A program made the position numbers and the translations under genes. The notes beneath the pieces were generated by a model that did not search any database, was not told the DNA's origin, and saw only the letters and a program-made list of their open reading frames with translations. Of a stretch of 64,000 nucleotides of DNA, positions 50,563 through 62,225 are shown piece by piece. The stretch's first letter is position 1; every line of letters begins with the position of its first letter. Where the stretch lies: positions 3,626,070 to 3,690,069 of the forward strand of contig CM046350.1 in the NCBI GenBank assembly GCA_025403435.1, given 5' to 3'. This stretch comes from Artocarpus heterophyllus. Its lineage: Eukaryota > Streptophyta > Magnoliopsida > Rosales > Moraceae.

Positions 50563-51219
50563 AGGAAAAATACCCAAAACAACCCCTGTGTTTTGCCTAA
50601 ATATTAATTTTGCCCATCTTATTATTAAAATGCTCAAAGACACCCATTCTATTTTGTCTAAACACCACTTTTCTCCTCTTATTATTAAAATGCTGAAAAC
50701 AACCCCTATGTTTTAAAATTATACTCAAAATACCCTATCAAGCAAATAATATTTTAAAATTTTCATGTATATCCTTCCCAATATATATTAATTTCAAAGG
50801 GTATTTTGTGTATGTGCGTTTTTGTTTCATACAAGTTTTTTCATTTTTGATAAAACTTTTTAAAAAACTAAAATTATACTTCCTAATGTTTACTAAATAC
50901 AATTTAAATCATTATTAAACTAAAATTTTAAATAAAATCAATCTTAAAAAGTTAGAAACTGTCACAATAATTGAAGTATTTGCTTGGTTATAATATGTAT
51001 TTGAAAATTTTAAATTACCTTTTCTTTAACTTTTTAGTCAAGTTTTAAAATAAAATTTTCTAAGTATGTCTTTGAAAAGGGTGTTTTAGGCATTTTATTA
51101 ATAAGAGGGGCAAAAGTGGTATTTTGACAAACACAAGGGGTTTTTTGGACATTTTAATAATAAGTGAAGGTAAAAGAAGAATTTTGGCAAAGCATAGAGG
51201 GTGTTTGGACGTTTTTCCT
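50563..51219. mobile_element. Inverted-repeat element of about 0.66 kb
   Basis: The left end AGGAAAAATACCCAAAAC and the reverse complement of the right end AGGAAAAACGTCCAAACAC begin arms of over 130 bp. Each arm itself holds a direct repeat (CTTATTATTAAAATG twice). It lies in a TTA/ATT microsatellite, which hides the target duplication. The receptor intron at 7995-8470 holds a relative. Confidence 0.65.
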
Positions 51220-52585
51220 TATTATTATTATTATTACGGTAATCAAACATGTTATTGAACTACTAACCAAAAATACCGAAGTCTATGCAATCAAATGCAG
51301 ATCGAGTTAATCCATAGTTGGTAGCCAAGCACAACACAAAGTTGGACCTGTGAGTGATATTTTCACCCTTGTGAAAAAGAAGTTTATAGTAGGATAAAAC
51401 CAATCCAGAACTAATGTTCACACTAATTAATCCAAATAAAGATTAGTAGGCGAAGGCCCCGACATCCATTCCCATTATTCTACGACTATGATTTTTCTAT
51501 TAGGATTAATTTAACAACTATTTTTTAAATGGTAAATATTGACATGCCACGACAACTTTCAGTTGGAAAGAAAGATTATGACATTAAGCATGTATTAGAA
51601 ATGTAATTAGTGTTAGAACTCTTAATTCTAGATATTCATAAATTTGTAGAACCCAAGAATAACCATATCACAATCCTATGATCATACCATGACAGATTAT
51701 TAAAAAACTGAATTAAGGATAAATATATATATTCATGGTAACAGTTATCAGCTCTTTTGCGAAATTTTTACGATAATAGACGAACGAGTTATTGTCTTCT
51801 CTAATCAAATCACCTTAGTCTTCAATGGGTTCTTTCTCTTCTTGATGGGAAGAGGAAAAAACTTTAAAATGATTTGATGCTTTTATATACTTTTATACGA
51901 AAGTCTCATAAAACTTAGTTTGGTCAATATTGAATATCCACTCACTAGACTCATACCCAATTAATAGCCTATGAATTTTTCATAAATAGACCACTTAAAT
52001 TAATCTACTATAATTAAATAGTTATAATATAATTGTTATATTGATACGTTGCCCATAACCTGATGGAAAACTAAAACTTTTCATTTATTAGTTCTAACTG
52101 ACTATAGTATAAAATTTTTAGCACTTATAAAAAAACAAACAAAAAAAAATTTTGTTAAAATGTAAAACTCTCGTATGTTATAATTTTTAAATCAAAAACT
52201 TTAGTTCTAACCAACTTGTCAGATACCTCTTAAGGCTTTGTTTGAGAAATAAGTTGGAACATAAATTTCAACTTATTACTCTCAAATGCTATAATAGTTT
52301 GCTATAGTATAAAGCTCTCATATGCTATCCTGATTAAATTCTAACTTCAAGCTTTAGCTTACTTTCCAAACTAGGGTAAATCACATTAAATAAGATCAAG
52401 AAAATCAGTCCGCAACTGGAAAATTGTAAGAACAAAGATTAGTACGGTTATGGTCATCCATATATATGTTGATCAACTCAAGTTCTTGGCAGTGATTTGC
52501 TCCATAATTAATAGATTTATTAGAAGAAAAGATTATAACGAGCAAAAACTTAAATTTTGCAGGTAATAAAACTCAAACAATAGTA
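51220..52585 (+). other. Region upstream of the NLR gene
   Basis: AT-rich. MITE-like words (AAACTCTCGTATGTTATA at about 52165; ATAAAGCTCTCATATGCTAT at about 52311) show one or two copies of the same family seen in the array and receptor intron, within 0.5 kb of the NLR start. A TTTTGCAG at 52555-52562 could be a splice acceptor for a 5' leader intron; this is inference only. Confidence 0.45.
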
Positions 52586-55165
52586 ATGGAGATAGCAGCT
52601 GCTGTTGTCCAAGCCATGACGGAGAAATCTATTGAGGTTCTTGGAAGGGAAGCTTGTTACGCACTTGAGTTTAGGCGTCAATTTGATCAGACGAAGGGAA
52701 TTCTAGAAGTAGCCAAGAAATTCCTTGACAACAAGGAAATTATTAATCACAAGCTTAAAGAGGGGCATGTCAAGCCAGCCTTGATTCAGCTGAGGAAACT
52801 GATTTATGAAGCTGATGATGTGGTGACAGATTGCCTAATCAGGGACGAATACAAGGGTGATGGCTTCTACGGTTTCTTGCATCAATGCAATCCATTCTTC
52901 TTGCATCAAGCTGGAAAGAAGTTGGAGAACATTAACTCCAAAATGAAAGAAGAACTGGTGAAGTTAGAGGCATATAAAATACCGGACAATCCACAAAGCC
53001 AACCTCATGGGGGAGATGATGATCGATCCCAGAATGAGGAACGCAAAATGTCGTCTCAGGACTACAACCCAGACGAGAGAATTGTTGGAATAAGTGATGA
53101 CATTGAGAAGATAAAAAAGTGGATCCATGAAGGCGGCAGGGGGCTCCAATGCATCGCAATTGCAGGGATGGGGGGCTTGGGCAAGACTACCATTGCCCAA
53201 GAAATCTACAACAACACAGAAGTTTGTAAAGAGTTCCAGACAATATGGGTGCCTGTTTCGAAGAATTTCAATGAGGATCGAATTTCAAAGCACGTGTTGA
53301 AAAAGTTGGGAGGACAAATATCGGATAGTAGTCAATTGATGAGAGCACTTGTTGATGCTCGCAAAATGAAAAACGATGTTCTTGTTGTCATGGATGATGT
53401 GTGGAGCATCGATAATACGGACTGGTGGGCTAAATTTTGCAAAGCTTTAACCACAGCAGATAGAAGCACTTGCATCATTGTTACGACCAGGATTGAAGAT
53501 GTGGCGCATCAAGTGGCCAAAGAATGCCGAATTCATAAGCCAAGACCACTAGGTGCAGATGATAGCTGGTTGTTGTTCTCCATGTTTACCGATGGTATAT
53601 GTAATGAGCAAGAATTTGAGGAAACAGGGAGGAAGATACTGGAGAAATGTGGAGGGCTTCCACTATCAATCAAGACAATTGGATCCTTATTGGCATCCAA
53701 AGGCAACAAGCTTTCCACATGGACAGAGATATTGGAAAGTTTTCATACGTCAGCGGTACTTGAACTAAATGATGACCCCGTTATGGCTTCTCTGAGATTG
53801 AGCTATGATGAACTTAAGGCTCATCTTAAGCAATGCTTGTTGTGTTTGTCAGTTTACCCTGAAGACCATGAGATAAGAGCTGAGCAGATAATCCATTGGT
53901 GGGTTGCGGAGGGCCTCATTCCAGGGCAGGGCTCAAGCGAAATGGAATTGGGCTATCAATGCCTTTCAGCTCTAGTCAGTAGATGTCTGGTCGAAGTTAA
54001 GCATAAAAGAAACTATGATGGGAAAGTCTATACTTTCAAGGTACATGATATGGTACGCGAGTTGATTATGAAGATTGCACAATCAGAGGAATTTTGCACC
54101 TTCAATGAAAAGGGCATCCAAGAATGGAGGGAAGATTCTTACTGGTTAGGTATCATTGATGAAATGATTGTAGAGATAAAGGCATTTGGGAAAAATTTAA
54201 AACTCCGCTCATTAGTACTTGTGAGAGGTAGCCTTGATAATTTTGTCACAAACTTGGGGTTTCCACTGTCTCTCAGGATGTTGAATTTGTCTGGGTGTCG
54301 CAGTACCAATCTGGACAAGAAAAAAGTGAAAAATCTGTTTGATTGGATTGCTTCTCTTAAGCGCCTAGCATGTTTGAATCTAAGTGATCTTACATGTCTG
54401 GAGGAACTTCCATCTTCAGTGTGTAAACTCCAAAATCTTCAAATTTTGGTCCTTACCGGATGCACCAAGTTAACAAGGCTACACAAGTCAATAACTAAAA
54501 TGAAGAAACTCATTGTCCTGCATGTGGGTGGTTGTCCCCTCGAGTATTTACCTCGGGGCTTAGAGAGGCTTACAGGTCTTCAAGAACTCACTGGATTCAG
54601 AGTCATTAGTCAGCAAAATTCAAAGGCATGTAGCCTTCTTGAGCTTTCAAAACTCATCAATCTCAGACAGCTACAGATGGTCATAAGTGATGATGACTTT
54701 GAAATTTTAGAAAGTGAGCTGAAAGAAGTCCTTTCGAACCTGGCGAATCTCAAGGTTCTATATATTGATGCAAATAATTGCAAGAAACCAAAAGCTATGA
54801 ATATGTTAAATTGTTTGAACCCTCCTAAAGCCCTTAAGGAGCTGTATCTTAGAAACTATCATGGCATGGTGACATTGCCGAAGTGGGTTCATCCTTCGTT
54901 CCTTCCTGAATTGCAATATCTTTGTGTTGAGGATGGAGACATCACCAGCTTCATTCCTCAAGATAAAAATGACCATTCTTCATACGTCTGGAAAAAACTT
55001 GAAGGTTTGTCATTGAAGGATCTGAAGAAGTTGGTCACGGACTGGGATGAGTTGAACAAAGTTATGCCTCTACCAAGAAAATACATTGAGATTGATCCTG
55101 CCTATGGAGAATGGACAAATCTCCCTTCTAACGTTCAACAGTCTGGGTTCTGGAGGGGAAATTAG
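52586..55165 (+). CDS. ZAR1-like CC-NB-LRR (CNL) disease-resistance protein, 859 aa
   Basis: This is an intracellular immune receptor. CNLs of this type bind nucleotide and, when triggered, assemble into a membrane-acting complex that starts defence signalling. It is a single uninterrupted exon. The coiled-coil Rx-type domain is at residues 1-130, with LIYEADDVVTDC (about 73-84) in the EDVID position. The NB-ARC domain has a P-loop GMGGLGKTT (194-202), kinase-2 VLVVMDDVW (265-273), RNBS-B CIIVTTR (296-302), CGGLPL (355-360), RNBS-D CLLCLSVYPED (417-427) and VHD in place of MHD (486-488). About a dozen leucine-rich repeats follow to the C-terminus. Length, the GKTTIAQE and WLLF stretches and the HDMVREL motif all match Arabidopsis ZAR1 (RPP13-like 4), about 850 aa; that is family resemblance, not proof of orthology. 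The start is the first ATG in frame, and a partial copy exists at 58169. Confidence 0.95.
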   Translation: MEIAAAVVQAMTEKSIEVLGREACYALEFRRQFDQTKGILEVAKKFLDNKEIINHKLKEGHVKPALIQLRKLIYEADDVVTDCLIRDEYKGDGFYGFLHQCNPFFLHQAGKKLENINSKMKEELVKLEAYKIPDNPQSQPHGGDDDRSQNEERKMSSQDYNPDERIVGISDDIEKIKKWIHEGGRGLQCIAIAGMGGLGKTTIAQEIYNNTEVCKEFQTIWVPVSKNFNEDRISKHVLKKLGGQISDSSQLMRALVDARKMKNDVLVVMDDVWSIDNTDWWAKFCKALTTADRSTCIIVTTRIEDVAHQVAKECRIHKPRPLGADDSWLLFSMFTDGICNEQEFEETGRKILEKCGGLPLSIKTIGSLLASKGNKLSTWTEILESFHTSAVLELNDDPVMASLRLSYDELKAHLKQCLLCLSVYPEDHEIRAEQIIHWWVAEGLIPGQGSSEMELGYQCLSALVSRCLVEVKHKRNYDGKVYTFKVHDMVRELIMKIAQSEEFCTFNEKGIQEWREDSYWLGIIDEMIVEIKAFGKNLKLRSLVLVRGSLDNFVTNLGFPLSLRMLNLSGCRSTNLDKKKVKNLFDWIASLKRLACLNLSDLTCLEELPSSVCKLQNLQILVLTGCTKLTRLHKSITKMKKLIVLHVGGCPLEYLPRGLERLTGLQELTGFRVISQQNSKACSLLELSKLINLRQLQMVISDDDFEILESELKEVLSNLANLKVLYIDANNCKKPKAMNMLNCLNPPKALKELYLRNYHGMVTLPKWVHPSFLPELQYLCVEDGDITSFIPQDKNDHSSYVWKKLEGLSLKDLKKLVTDWDELNKVMPLPRKYIEIDPAYGEWTNLPSNVQQSGFWRGN

Positions 55166-56890
55166 GGAATACCTTGAAGAATACCAACGGATCAATCTGC
55201 AGCCGGACAACTGTTTTCTCCACGTGGCATTTGATCGTGAGTTGAATAGATACTTGTGTCTTATCAGCAACTATGTATTATATGCATAATGATGTGTATA
55301 AGATGTTGGAATTGTTGGTTCTGGAAGTGTGTGCTTAATCATCAGAGAGCAATGTCTATTTAGTTTTGTTAGTGTGTGGTTTAAGTTGTATGGATTGGTT
55401 TCTGTACTAAAGTGGCTTTAGTGATGTATCATATTAAATGTTTGTGTATATATACTACATCTATATATTGTGTTGTACTTGTGTATGTCCTATTTGCATG
55501 TGGAATATGATAGACATTACGCCCCCAAATTCAATTGTGGTTGCATGATTGATTTCCTTCTGGTTGAAGGAGTGCGGGACAAAGTTTCCAAGAGTAGGAG
55601 TTTTTTGTTGGTCAATGTTACTTGGAATATGCACTAATTAACCTCATAAATTAATTTCTTTTCAGGAAGCATATGTTCAATCGAAGGCCATTTCAATCTT
55701 TCTTTTCTTGAATTTTTTTTCACTCTTCCTTTGTGATGTTTCTTTTTTTTTTTTTTTCCTCGAATAAAATGAAACTAAGAAAACAAACCAAATATAGAAA
55801 GTAGACCAACAGATTAAAAGTGAAAGAACTGCCTTAAAAAAATTGTCAGGAGCCCAAGATGGAAAAGTAAATATTCCAAACAGAGCCGCATGCATATATA
55901 CTATTAAATTCTGATGGATACCAACAACTAGTCAACCGATATTTTGCAGAATTTATCCCTGCAAATTGATATAAGATAAGGCAACGAACTCTGTTATGCA
56001 AAAAGTACGAAGAACAATTATGCTATATAAAAAACCAGTATAATTAAAGCAAATCGACACTTCCATGATATTCATCTGTACTGATTTTGTTTTCTTTCTA
56101 TCTACCAAAAAAATCTGAGAATAGTTAATAAAATCACGGGACATTTCACACTCTTAAATCACCAAAAGCAACTCTCCTACGTAATGATTTTCAAGTTCAA
56201 GAGTAAAACAATATCACTATGTCTTATCTTGCACACACTTTACAGGAAAGGGGATCAAATTGATGTTCTTTCAGATCAGGGTATTTTGACGAGCTAGGTC
56301 CCTTATACAATGGCTTTATCGCCGTCATTTGAGGGAACTATAGCTAGAACATATCAAATTTATATCTCTCGCAGTATTTCCAATTACTAGCAAGAACTTT
56401 GCTCTAGCATTTGGGCAGAGCCTGAACAGTTGTGGAACTATAACAAGCCTGAAGGCTAAAACCACATATGTATAGCTCATTATAAAGTAGTCTAAACTAT
56501 TTTTAAAGGTTTATTTAGCTATGAGATGGTCATGGACTGTTGTTGCCTGTTGTGGCCTCTTTCATTTTAAATGGCTGCATACGCAATAAATACTACACCT
56601 ATTCATGCTGAAATCTATTGGTTTAATAAATTGAAAGAGGCTTGAGTGGATTGGATGATACACAAGAGAAGATAGTATTTGGAAAATCAAGCACGTATAC
56701 ACAATATTGACAATCCCTTATACCAAACACGATGATCAAGCCACAAAATTTCACGGTGCGAGTAATATATTGACAATAAAGCTAAAACACGAATCACAAC
56801 GGGAATAACTCCAACCAAGGTCAAGCATAGATGCATACATGCAAATTCACTAGCTAAAACTAGCATAATCACACAACAGTTCTCACACGT
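55166..56890 (+). other. 3' flank of the NLR gene, no gene recognised
   Basis: The stretch just after the stop is less AT-rich and probably 3' untranslated. The remainder is AT-rich with a T-run at 55743-55759. No other coding signature is seen. Confidence 0.5.
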
Positions 56891-57957
56891 TCAAGAAAAT
56901 GTTGACAATCGATCACTGGCGATGCTTATATCTCCTTTATAGTTTAGGCATCCATATGTTATAGACCGATGAGTCTCATTAATGGTTTTCTCTCGAGTAA
57001 GAACACTCCAAACATCAGATACCATGGGCCTGCAACTTGGGGATATTGTGCACATCACCGCTAAACTCAACATTTCAATGACTCCTCAGTCATCATAGAA
57101 ATTATTTAAACTGGGATCAACCAGGCGTACTATATGATGATCGGAAGATGAATGGGCCTGCACTGGCAAACCATGAGTCTCAACGCCTGAAAGAATAAAC
57201 AATAATACGAAAAAAATTAAAAAAAAAATTGTTAGAACATCGCATCATTATGAATGTTTAAGTTGCTTACCTCGTTTAAAATAAACTCTGATTCTTGCTT
57301 CGATTTAGCTTCATCTTCCCACTAACAATTTCAAGTACAATTACCCTGAAACTGTATATCTCAGTTTCTGTTGTTGGCTCACTAAGCTGAAAATACTCTG
57401 GTGCTGGATATCCCTTGAAAAGCAAGTCAAAATCCGTATCCGTAAAAAGAAAATCTAAATATAATGTTATTGTCAGAAAAGGAAAAAAAAAATGCTACAG
57501 AAACTTATAGGTCCGTTACATTAAGCCTTAAGTATATCACTGTCCTTAAGTCAATCCAATGGTACTGATCACCTTCTTAATTATAAGTAAATTGCCAGTT
57601 TAGACATTCCATCAGCATAACTATGTAGATGTTGTAAAAGTTACGTACTTATTTCAACTAAAGAAAAATTAACAAATAAAGTTTGTTACTAATTACCTAG
57701 AAGCTTTTACAATTGAAAATTGATCTTCTGCAGTATAAACTTTTGCCAATCTTAAGTCTGACAGCTTGGGCTGTAAGTTTACATCAAGAAGAATATTGGA
57801 AGCCTTAACATGGCCATGAACTATCTTAAATCCTGGATTATTGTGTAGAAACTTCAGATCTCTTTCTATTATTCCCTGGCTTATGTGAAATCTAGTTTTC
57901 CATGACAAAAATGTTTTTAATGGATCCCGAGGGAGTTTCAACAAGTCTTTAGAATCT
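56891..57957 (-). pseudogene. Receptor-kinase relic A (C-lobe of an LRR-VIII-type kinase)
   Basis: Three minus-strand pieces fit a Ser/Thr kinase C-lobe. 57955-57697 reads FLSWKTRFHISQGI, KFLHNN, IVHGHVKASNILLD and LSDLRLAKVY. 57415-57270 reads GYPAPEYFQLSEPT, EIYSFRVIVLEIVSGK and then a stop. 57075-56950 reads VIEMLSLAVMCTISPSCRPM then VSDVWSVLT. The HRD catalytic triplet reads HGH and DFG reads DLR, so the catalytic Asp is lost and phosphotransfer is not expected. The join between the first two pieces is one base out of frame. The N-lobe, with the ATP-binding Lys, is missing; on that side lie a short tandem duplication and an NLR fragment. It is convergent with the intact NLR gene. Confidence 0.8.
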
Positions 57958-58168
57958 GCAATGATCACCAAGTCTCCAAATTAAATTTATGTTCTGCATA
58001 GAAACTAAATTTAATTAATTTATGTTCTGCATAGAAACTAAATTTAATAGAACAGGAATGACTCAAGTAAAACATATGCGACATTGGCTTGATTTCTGCA
58101 TAGGCCGAAAATTTAGAAAAAAATATCCAACCTTTCCAACATTATTAATTATAGGGCTTCTGATGTTT

Positions 58169-58280
58169 TGGAAATTTAGCAGCTGCTGTAGTTCACACCA
58201 TGACGGAGAAATCTATTGAGGCTCTTGGAAGGGAAGCTTGTTATGCACTTGAGTTTAGGGGTCGCTTTGATCAGACGAAG
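58169..58280 (+). pseudogene. Truncated duplicate of the NLR 5' end
   Basis: These 112 bp match the first codons of the NLR at 52586, from the start region through EKSIEALGREACYALEF and FDQTK, with a dozen or so substitutions. The original ATG codon reads TTG and the next codons have an extra base. An internal ATG at 58200 keeps the frame open. At 58281 the sequence switches to copia pol without any LTR or target duplication. Confidence 0.85.
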
Positions 58281-59623
58281 TTTGCAAACAATAATTCAGT
58301 GTTTTTTGAGTTTCATCCATATACTTGTAATGTCAAGGATCAAGCTACGAAGGAGATTCTATTGGAAGGCAAACTTAAAGGGGGCTTATATGTGTTTGAT
58401 CCCACTCAAATTAATCTGCTTCAACAAACCACACCTACTGCAAAGACTCATCATTGCCCCGTTCTTCCATCATGTATATAGTCCTCTATGTCATGCAATA
58501 AAGTCCTTACTGATAGTAATATTTCCAGCTATCCCTTTTCAACTTGTAGTTCTTCTTCTCAGTTACGTACACAAACAGTAGACGCAAATTCTGTTTTGTT
58601 TGATATCTGGCATAAAAGACTTGCTCATCCATTTGAGCACATTGTAAAAGCGGTTCTAACTGAGTGAAATTTCTCTCATATCAATAAAATTCCTTATTCC
58701 ATGTGCTCTGCTTGTTGCTTTGGAAAACTTCATAAATTTCCATTTGTCCCTTTTGAAACAGACTACACTGAACGCCTACAATTTGTTCATTCAGATGTGT
58801 GTGCTCCAGCCCCTATTTGCTTTTCTAATGGATATTTCTATAATGTGCATTTCATAGATGCGTATTCCCGTTTCACATGGCTATATCTGCTTAGAAATAA
58901 GTCAGATGTTTTTCAGAGCTTTCAAAATTTTCAAGCCCTTGTTGAGCTTCAGCTGGGATATAAAATTAAAACTTTGCATACTGATTAGGGAGGGGAATAT
59001 AGGTCCTTTACCACCTTTTTAGCCTCCAAAGGGATTGTTCACAGAAATTCTTGCCCTCATGTTCATGAGCAAAATGGACTTGCTGAGAGGAAGCATCACC
59101 ACATTGTTGAGAATGGCCTCACATTGTTAGCACATGCTTCAATGCCCTTTAAATACTAGGATGAGGCTTTTAGGACTTCTGTTTTCATTATCAATTACCT
59201 TCCTGCCAAAGTTCTTCAGAATATCTCTCCTTTTGAGAAACTTTTTCACACCAAACCTATATACTTATAACTTAAAGTCTTTGGCTGCTAATGTTATCCC
59301 AATACAAGACTTTTTAACAAGCATAAATTTCATTTTGACTCCACTCCTTGTACATTTTTCAGGTATAGTCTCAATCATAAAGGCTACAAATGTTTAGACT
59401 CTACTGGTCGAATTCTCATTGCTTGTGATGTTGTATTTGATGAAACGGTTTTTCCTTTGCTGCTTCAAAGACTGGCAAAACTTCCACTTTAGTTCCTCCC
59501 TCGAGTGTCTCTGATCCCCTCTTAGTTCATCCCAATTCAGTCACTTCATCTTCTTCTTCAGCTCCAGATACTTTATGTTCTCACCTTGATATCAATATTG
59601 ATGCTACTAACTCTATTCAAAGT
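58281..59623 (+). pseudogene. Copia pol fragment, left part (pre-integrase and integrase)
   Basis: The frame opens at NNSVFFEFHP and GKLKGGLYVFDP, the region before integrase in copia polyproteins. The zinc motif region has HKRLAHP and CSACCFGK. The integrase core (58701-58988) has HSDVCAPAP, HFIDAYSRFTWLYLL and LHTD, followed by a TAG where Trp or a similar residue is usual. EQNGLAERKH follows, then a second TAG in the FKYWDEAF motif. The strand is +. It is interrupted at 59623 by the solo LTR and resumes at 62023. It belongs to a different copia group from the element at 12 kb. Confidence 0.85.
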
Positions 59624-62022
59624 TGTAACACCCTATTTTCTTATTTAATGATTAATAGTGAGTTTAATGCTATAATTGACGATGATGATATTATTATTAA
59701 TATGCTATTTCGTGATGTTATAGTTGACAGTGACGAGGGGTTCGATGTGCTAGAAAAGGTTCATGCCAACTATGTAGGATTATGATTATTTATGAATTAA
59801 TGATGTAATGATGCATTTTGTTATGTTTTAATTAAATAAAATATAATAAGAAAAAATTAATTAATTGATTTGTTTTAATTTAATGTATATATATATATAT
59901 ATAAATAAGAATATATAACACTAATTATATATATTATATACGATATGTAATATATATTTTTATGCTATATGTGAATATAAAGATTTGGCCTTTGGGCCTG
60001 TGGCAGCAAAACTGCCGTGAGTATTAAAAAAAAAAAAAGAAAAAAAAAGAATAACATGTGGAAAAAAGAAAAAGGCTTCTTAGGGTTTCATAAGCAGCCT
60101 ATGCTTAAAAACTATATAAAGATCTCCTATTAGTAATTCTAGACTCACACTTCATTCCTTCTTTATTGATTGGCTTTATGCTTGGGTTTCTTTGTCTTTA
60201 TCAAAATTTTTAATCTTCCTAATTGCATTCATCTTGGTAAGTGTATCAATCATCTAGCATGTTTGTTTGATGTTTTGGTTTATTATGTTAATATTAGGAT
60301 TATTATTATCATCAAATAGATTCTTTTATTATATGTATCATATCAATTGGTGATTGAAAAGAATTGATTTGGTTGTTTTAATTAACCTCTCATTAAACTC
60401 TAGAGTGGAGATATAATAGATTTCATATTTTTGTTATGTAGATCTTCATGGGTGTATTTTATTATCAATTATCATCATGTTAATTATATGTTTACAATTT
60501 TAATTGAGGTTTTATTATGTTATGGATTGGTATTAAAATTTTTTTAATGACTTATGCCTAATTTTCAAACAAGCACCTAACAGCTATCGTGTTCCGATGA
60601 TTTCCAATTTTGTGTTACTTTGTTTATATTTTTGTTATATTTTTTTTCCAAATACTAGATATCTTAAGCTTTCGTTTGGCTTTTGAATTGCTTGAATCAG
60701 AGTTTTCTTTAAATAGTTATGGTTTTTCGTTAGGCAAATTATTGTCAAAACATGCGGATAACATATCAAACTCTTCATTTTTTAGTGTAGTTTCTAATGC
60801 CATTGGTTTTGACTGATTTGGAGCCAAGATGAAATTATTATGATTTTTTAAGTGAATTAAGGTCATTCTGCCTACTTTTGGAAATTATGCTTTATGTTCA
60901 CGAATTATGATTTTGTGCTTCTTGATGTTATCACGTGATGAGGTGATATTCAATGATAGTATGAGATGTTTATATGTTGTTAATAGTATTATTGGTGACT
61001 TATGGTCAATATGAATGTTTGACCTAAACTCTTCAAAGAAGCGAGCACACTGAAGATTCAAATAGTTGTGTCACCTACCATTGAAGGTTAAGTAAGTCTA
61101 GAAGTCAAGTAAGTACATCTCTCACCTGTAATATGATTGTTTAAAATTAAAAAGATTGATGTTGATAATATGTTATGAAGATGTTTTAAAATAAGGAAAT
61201 TGATGGAAAACGATGAAACATGATATTATTTTTACCTCATTATTCTATTTGATGGAAACTTTTTTATGAAAAACTAATATATGTATTATCTATATTATTA
61301 TTTTGATGTTTTAAAAAAAGGCGTCGTATAGTTGACGGATTGATGGTGATAATAAGGTCTGGTGAGTGGATCGATTGATGAGTGGTCGCTTCATCTTTGT
61401 CGTTGTTGGTTTGGGGATCGACCCCTCACTCTTTCTGTGGCTTGTGCGCTATGACATTACAACATCAGGGCCCAACTATATGATATTTTAAAGTATTACT
61501 ATATATATATTATTTTAAATATATATATATATATTCTTAATGATGAATTTATTTTATTGAACATTGTTAATTGATGAAAATGTTTTGTGAGAGTTAGAGT
61601 GTACTTACTAAGCATTATACTTACTAGATGTTTCTCATATTACAGACAGAAACATGAGCTAGGTATGAGGATGGAGGAGCTCGGGTGGGTGTGTGCGTTG
61701 TGGCGGAAACGGAATATCGGAGTAATGCATCTTGAATTAATGATGATTTAAACTTTTATCTAATTATGTATAATTCTGCAGATTTTAGTTTTTTATTTAT
61801 TTTATAAGATTCCGCAAGTTAAAAATATTTTGTAAAGTTTAAGGTGTTTGGTAACGTTGCAACTATGTTTTTATTTTTAGATGAAGTTTATTTGATTTAA
61901 TTAAAAAGTCATGTTTAAAAAAAAATTAAGCTATTTTCGTATTACTTTGTTATTTAATTCCACAATAATCATGTTTAATGATATGGGACGGTAACTGTGA
62001 AGTCCCATGAGGGGGCGTTACA
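59624..62022 (+). repeat. Solo chromovirus LTR (2399 bp)
   Basis: It begins TGTAACACCC, ends GGCGTTACA and is flanked on both sides by the 5-bp duplication AAAGT (59619-59623 and 62023-62027). It belongs to the same LTR family as 3724-6238, sharing the TATA box (60112-60121) and many blocks. No internal element sequence is present, so two LTRs have recombined to leave one. It is nested within copia pol. Confidence 0.95.
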
Positions 62023-62225
62023 AAAGTCCTTGCATTTTGTCTCAGCTTGTCTCTATTTCTGCTCCACCACAATCTAGTACTGTTAATACTCATCCCATTA
62101 TGACCAGGTTTAAAAAAGGCATTCGAAAACCTAAAAGTCTATTCAGCTACAAAAGAGCCTCTAATAATTCAAGAAGCCTTACAAAATGCTAATTGGAAAC
62201 AAGCCATGACTGAGGAGTTCTCCGC
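62023..62225 (+). pseudogene. Copia pol fragment, right part (linker to RT start)
   Basis: It continues the copia frame after the solo LTR: TVNTHPIMTRFKKGI, then, in a second frame, LQNANWKQAMTEEFSAL, the start of copia reverse transcriptase. It stops abruptly at GCTCTGATACC (62224-62234), where the sequence becomes the primer site and LTR of an element in the opposite direction. Confidence 0.82.
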
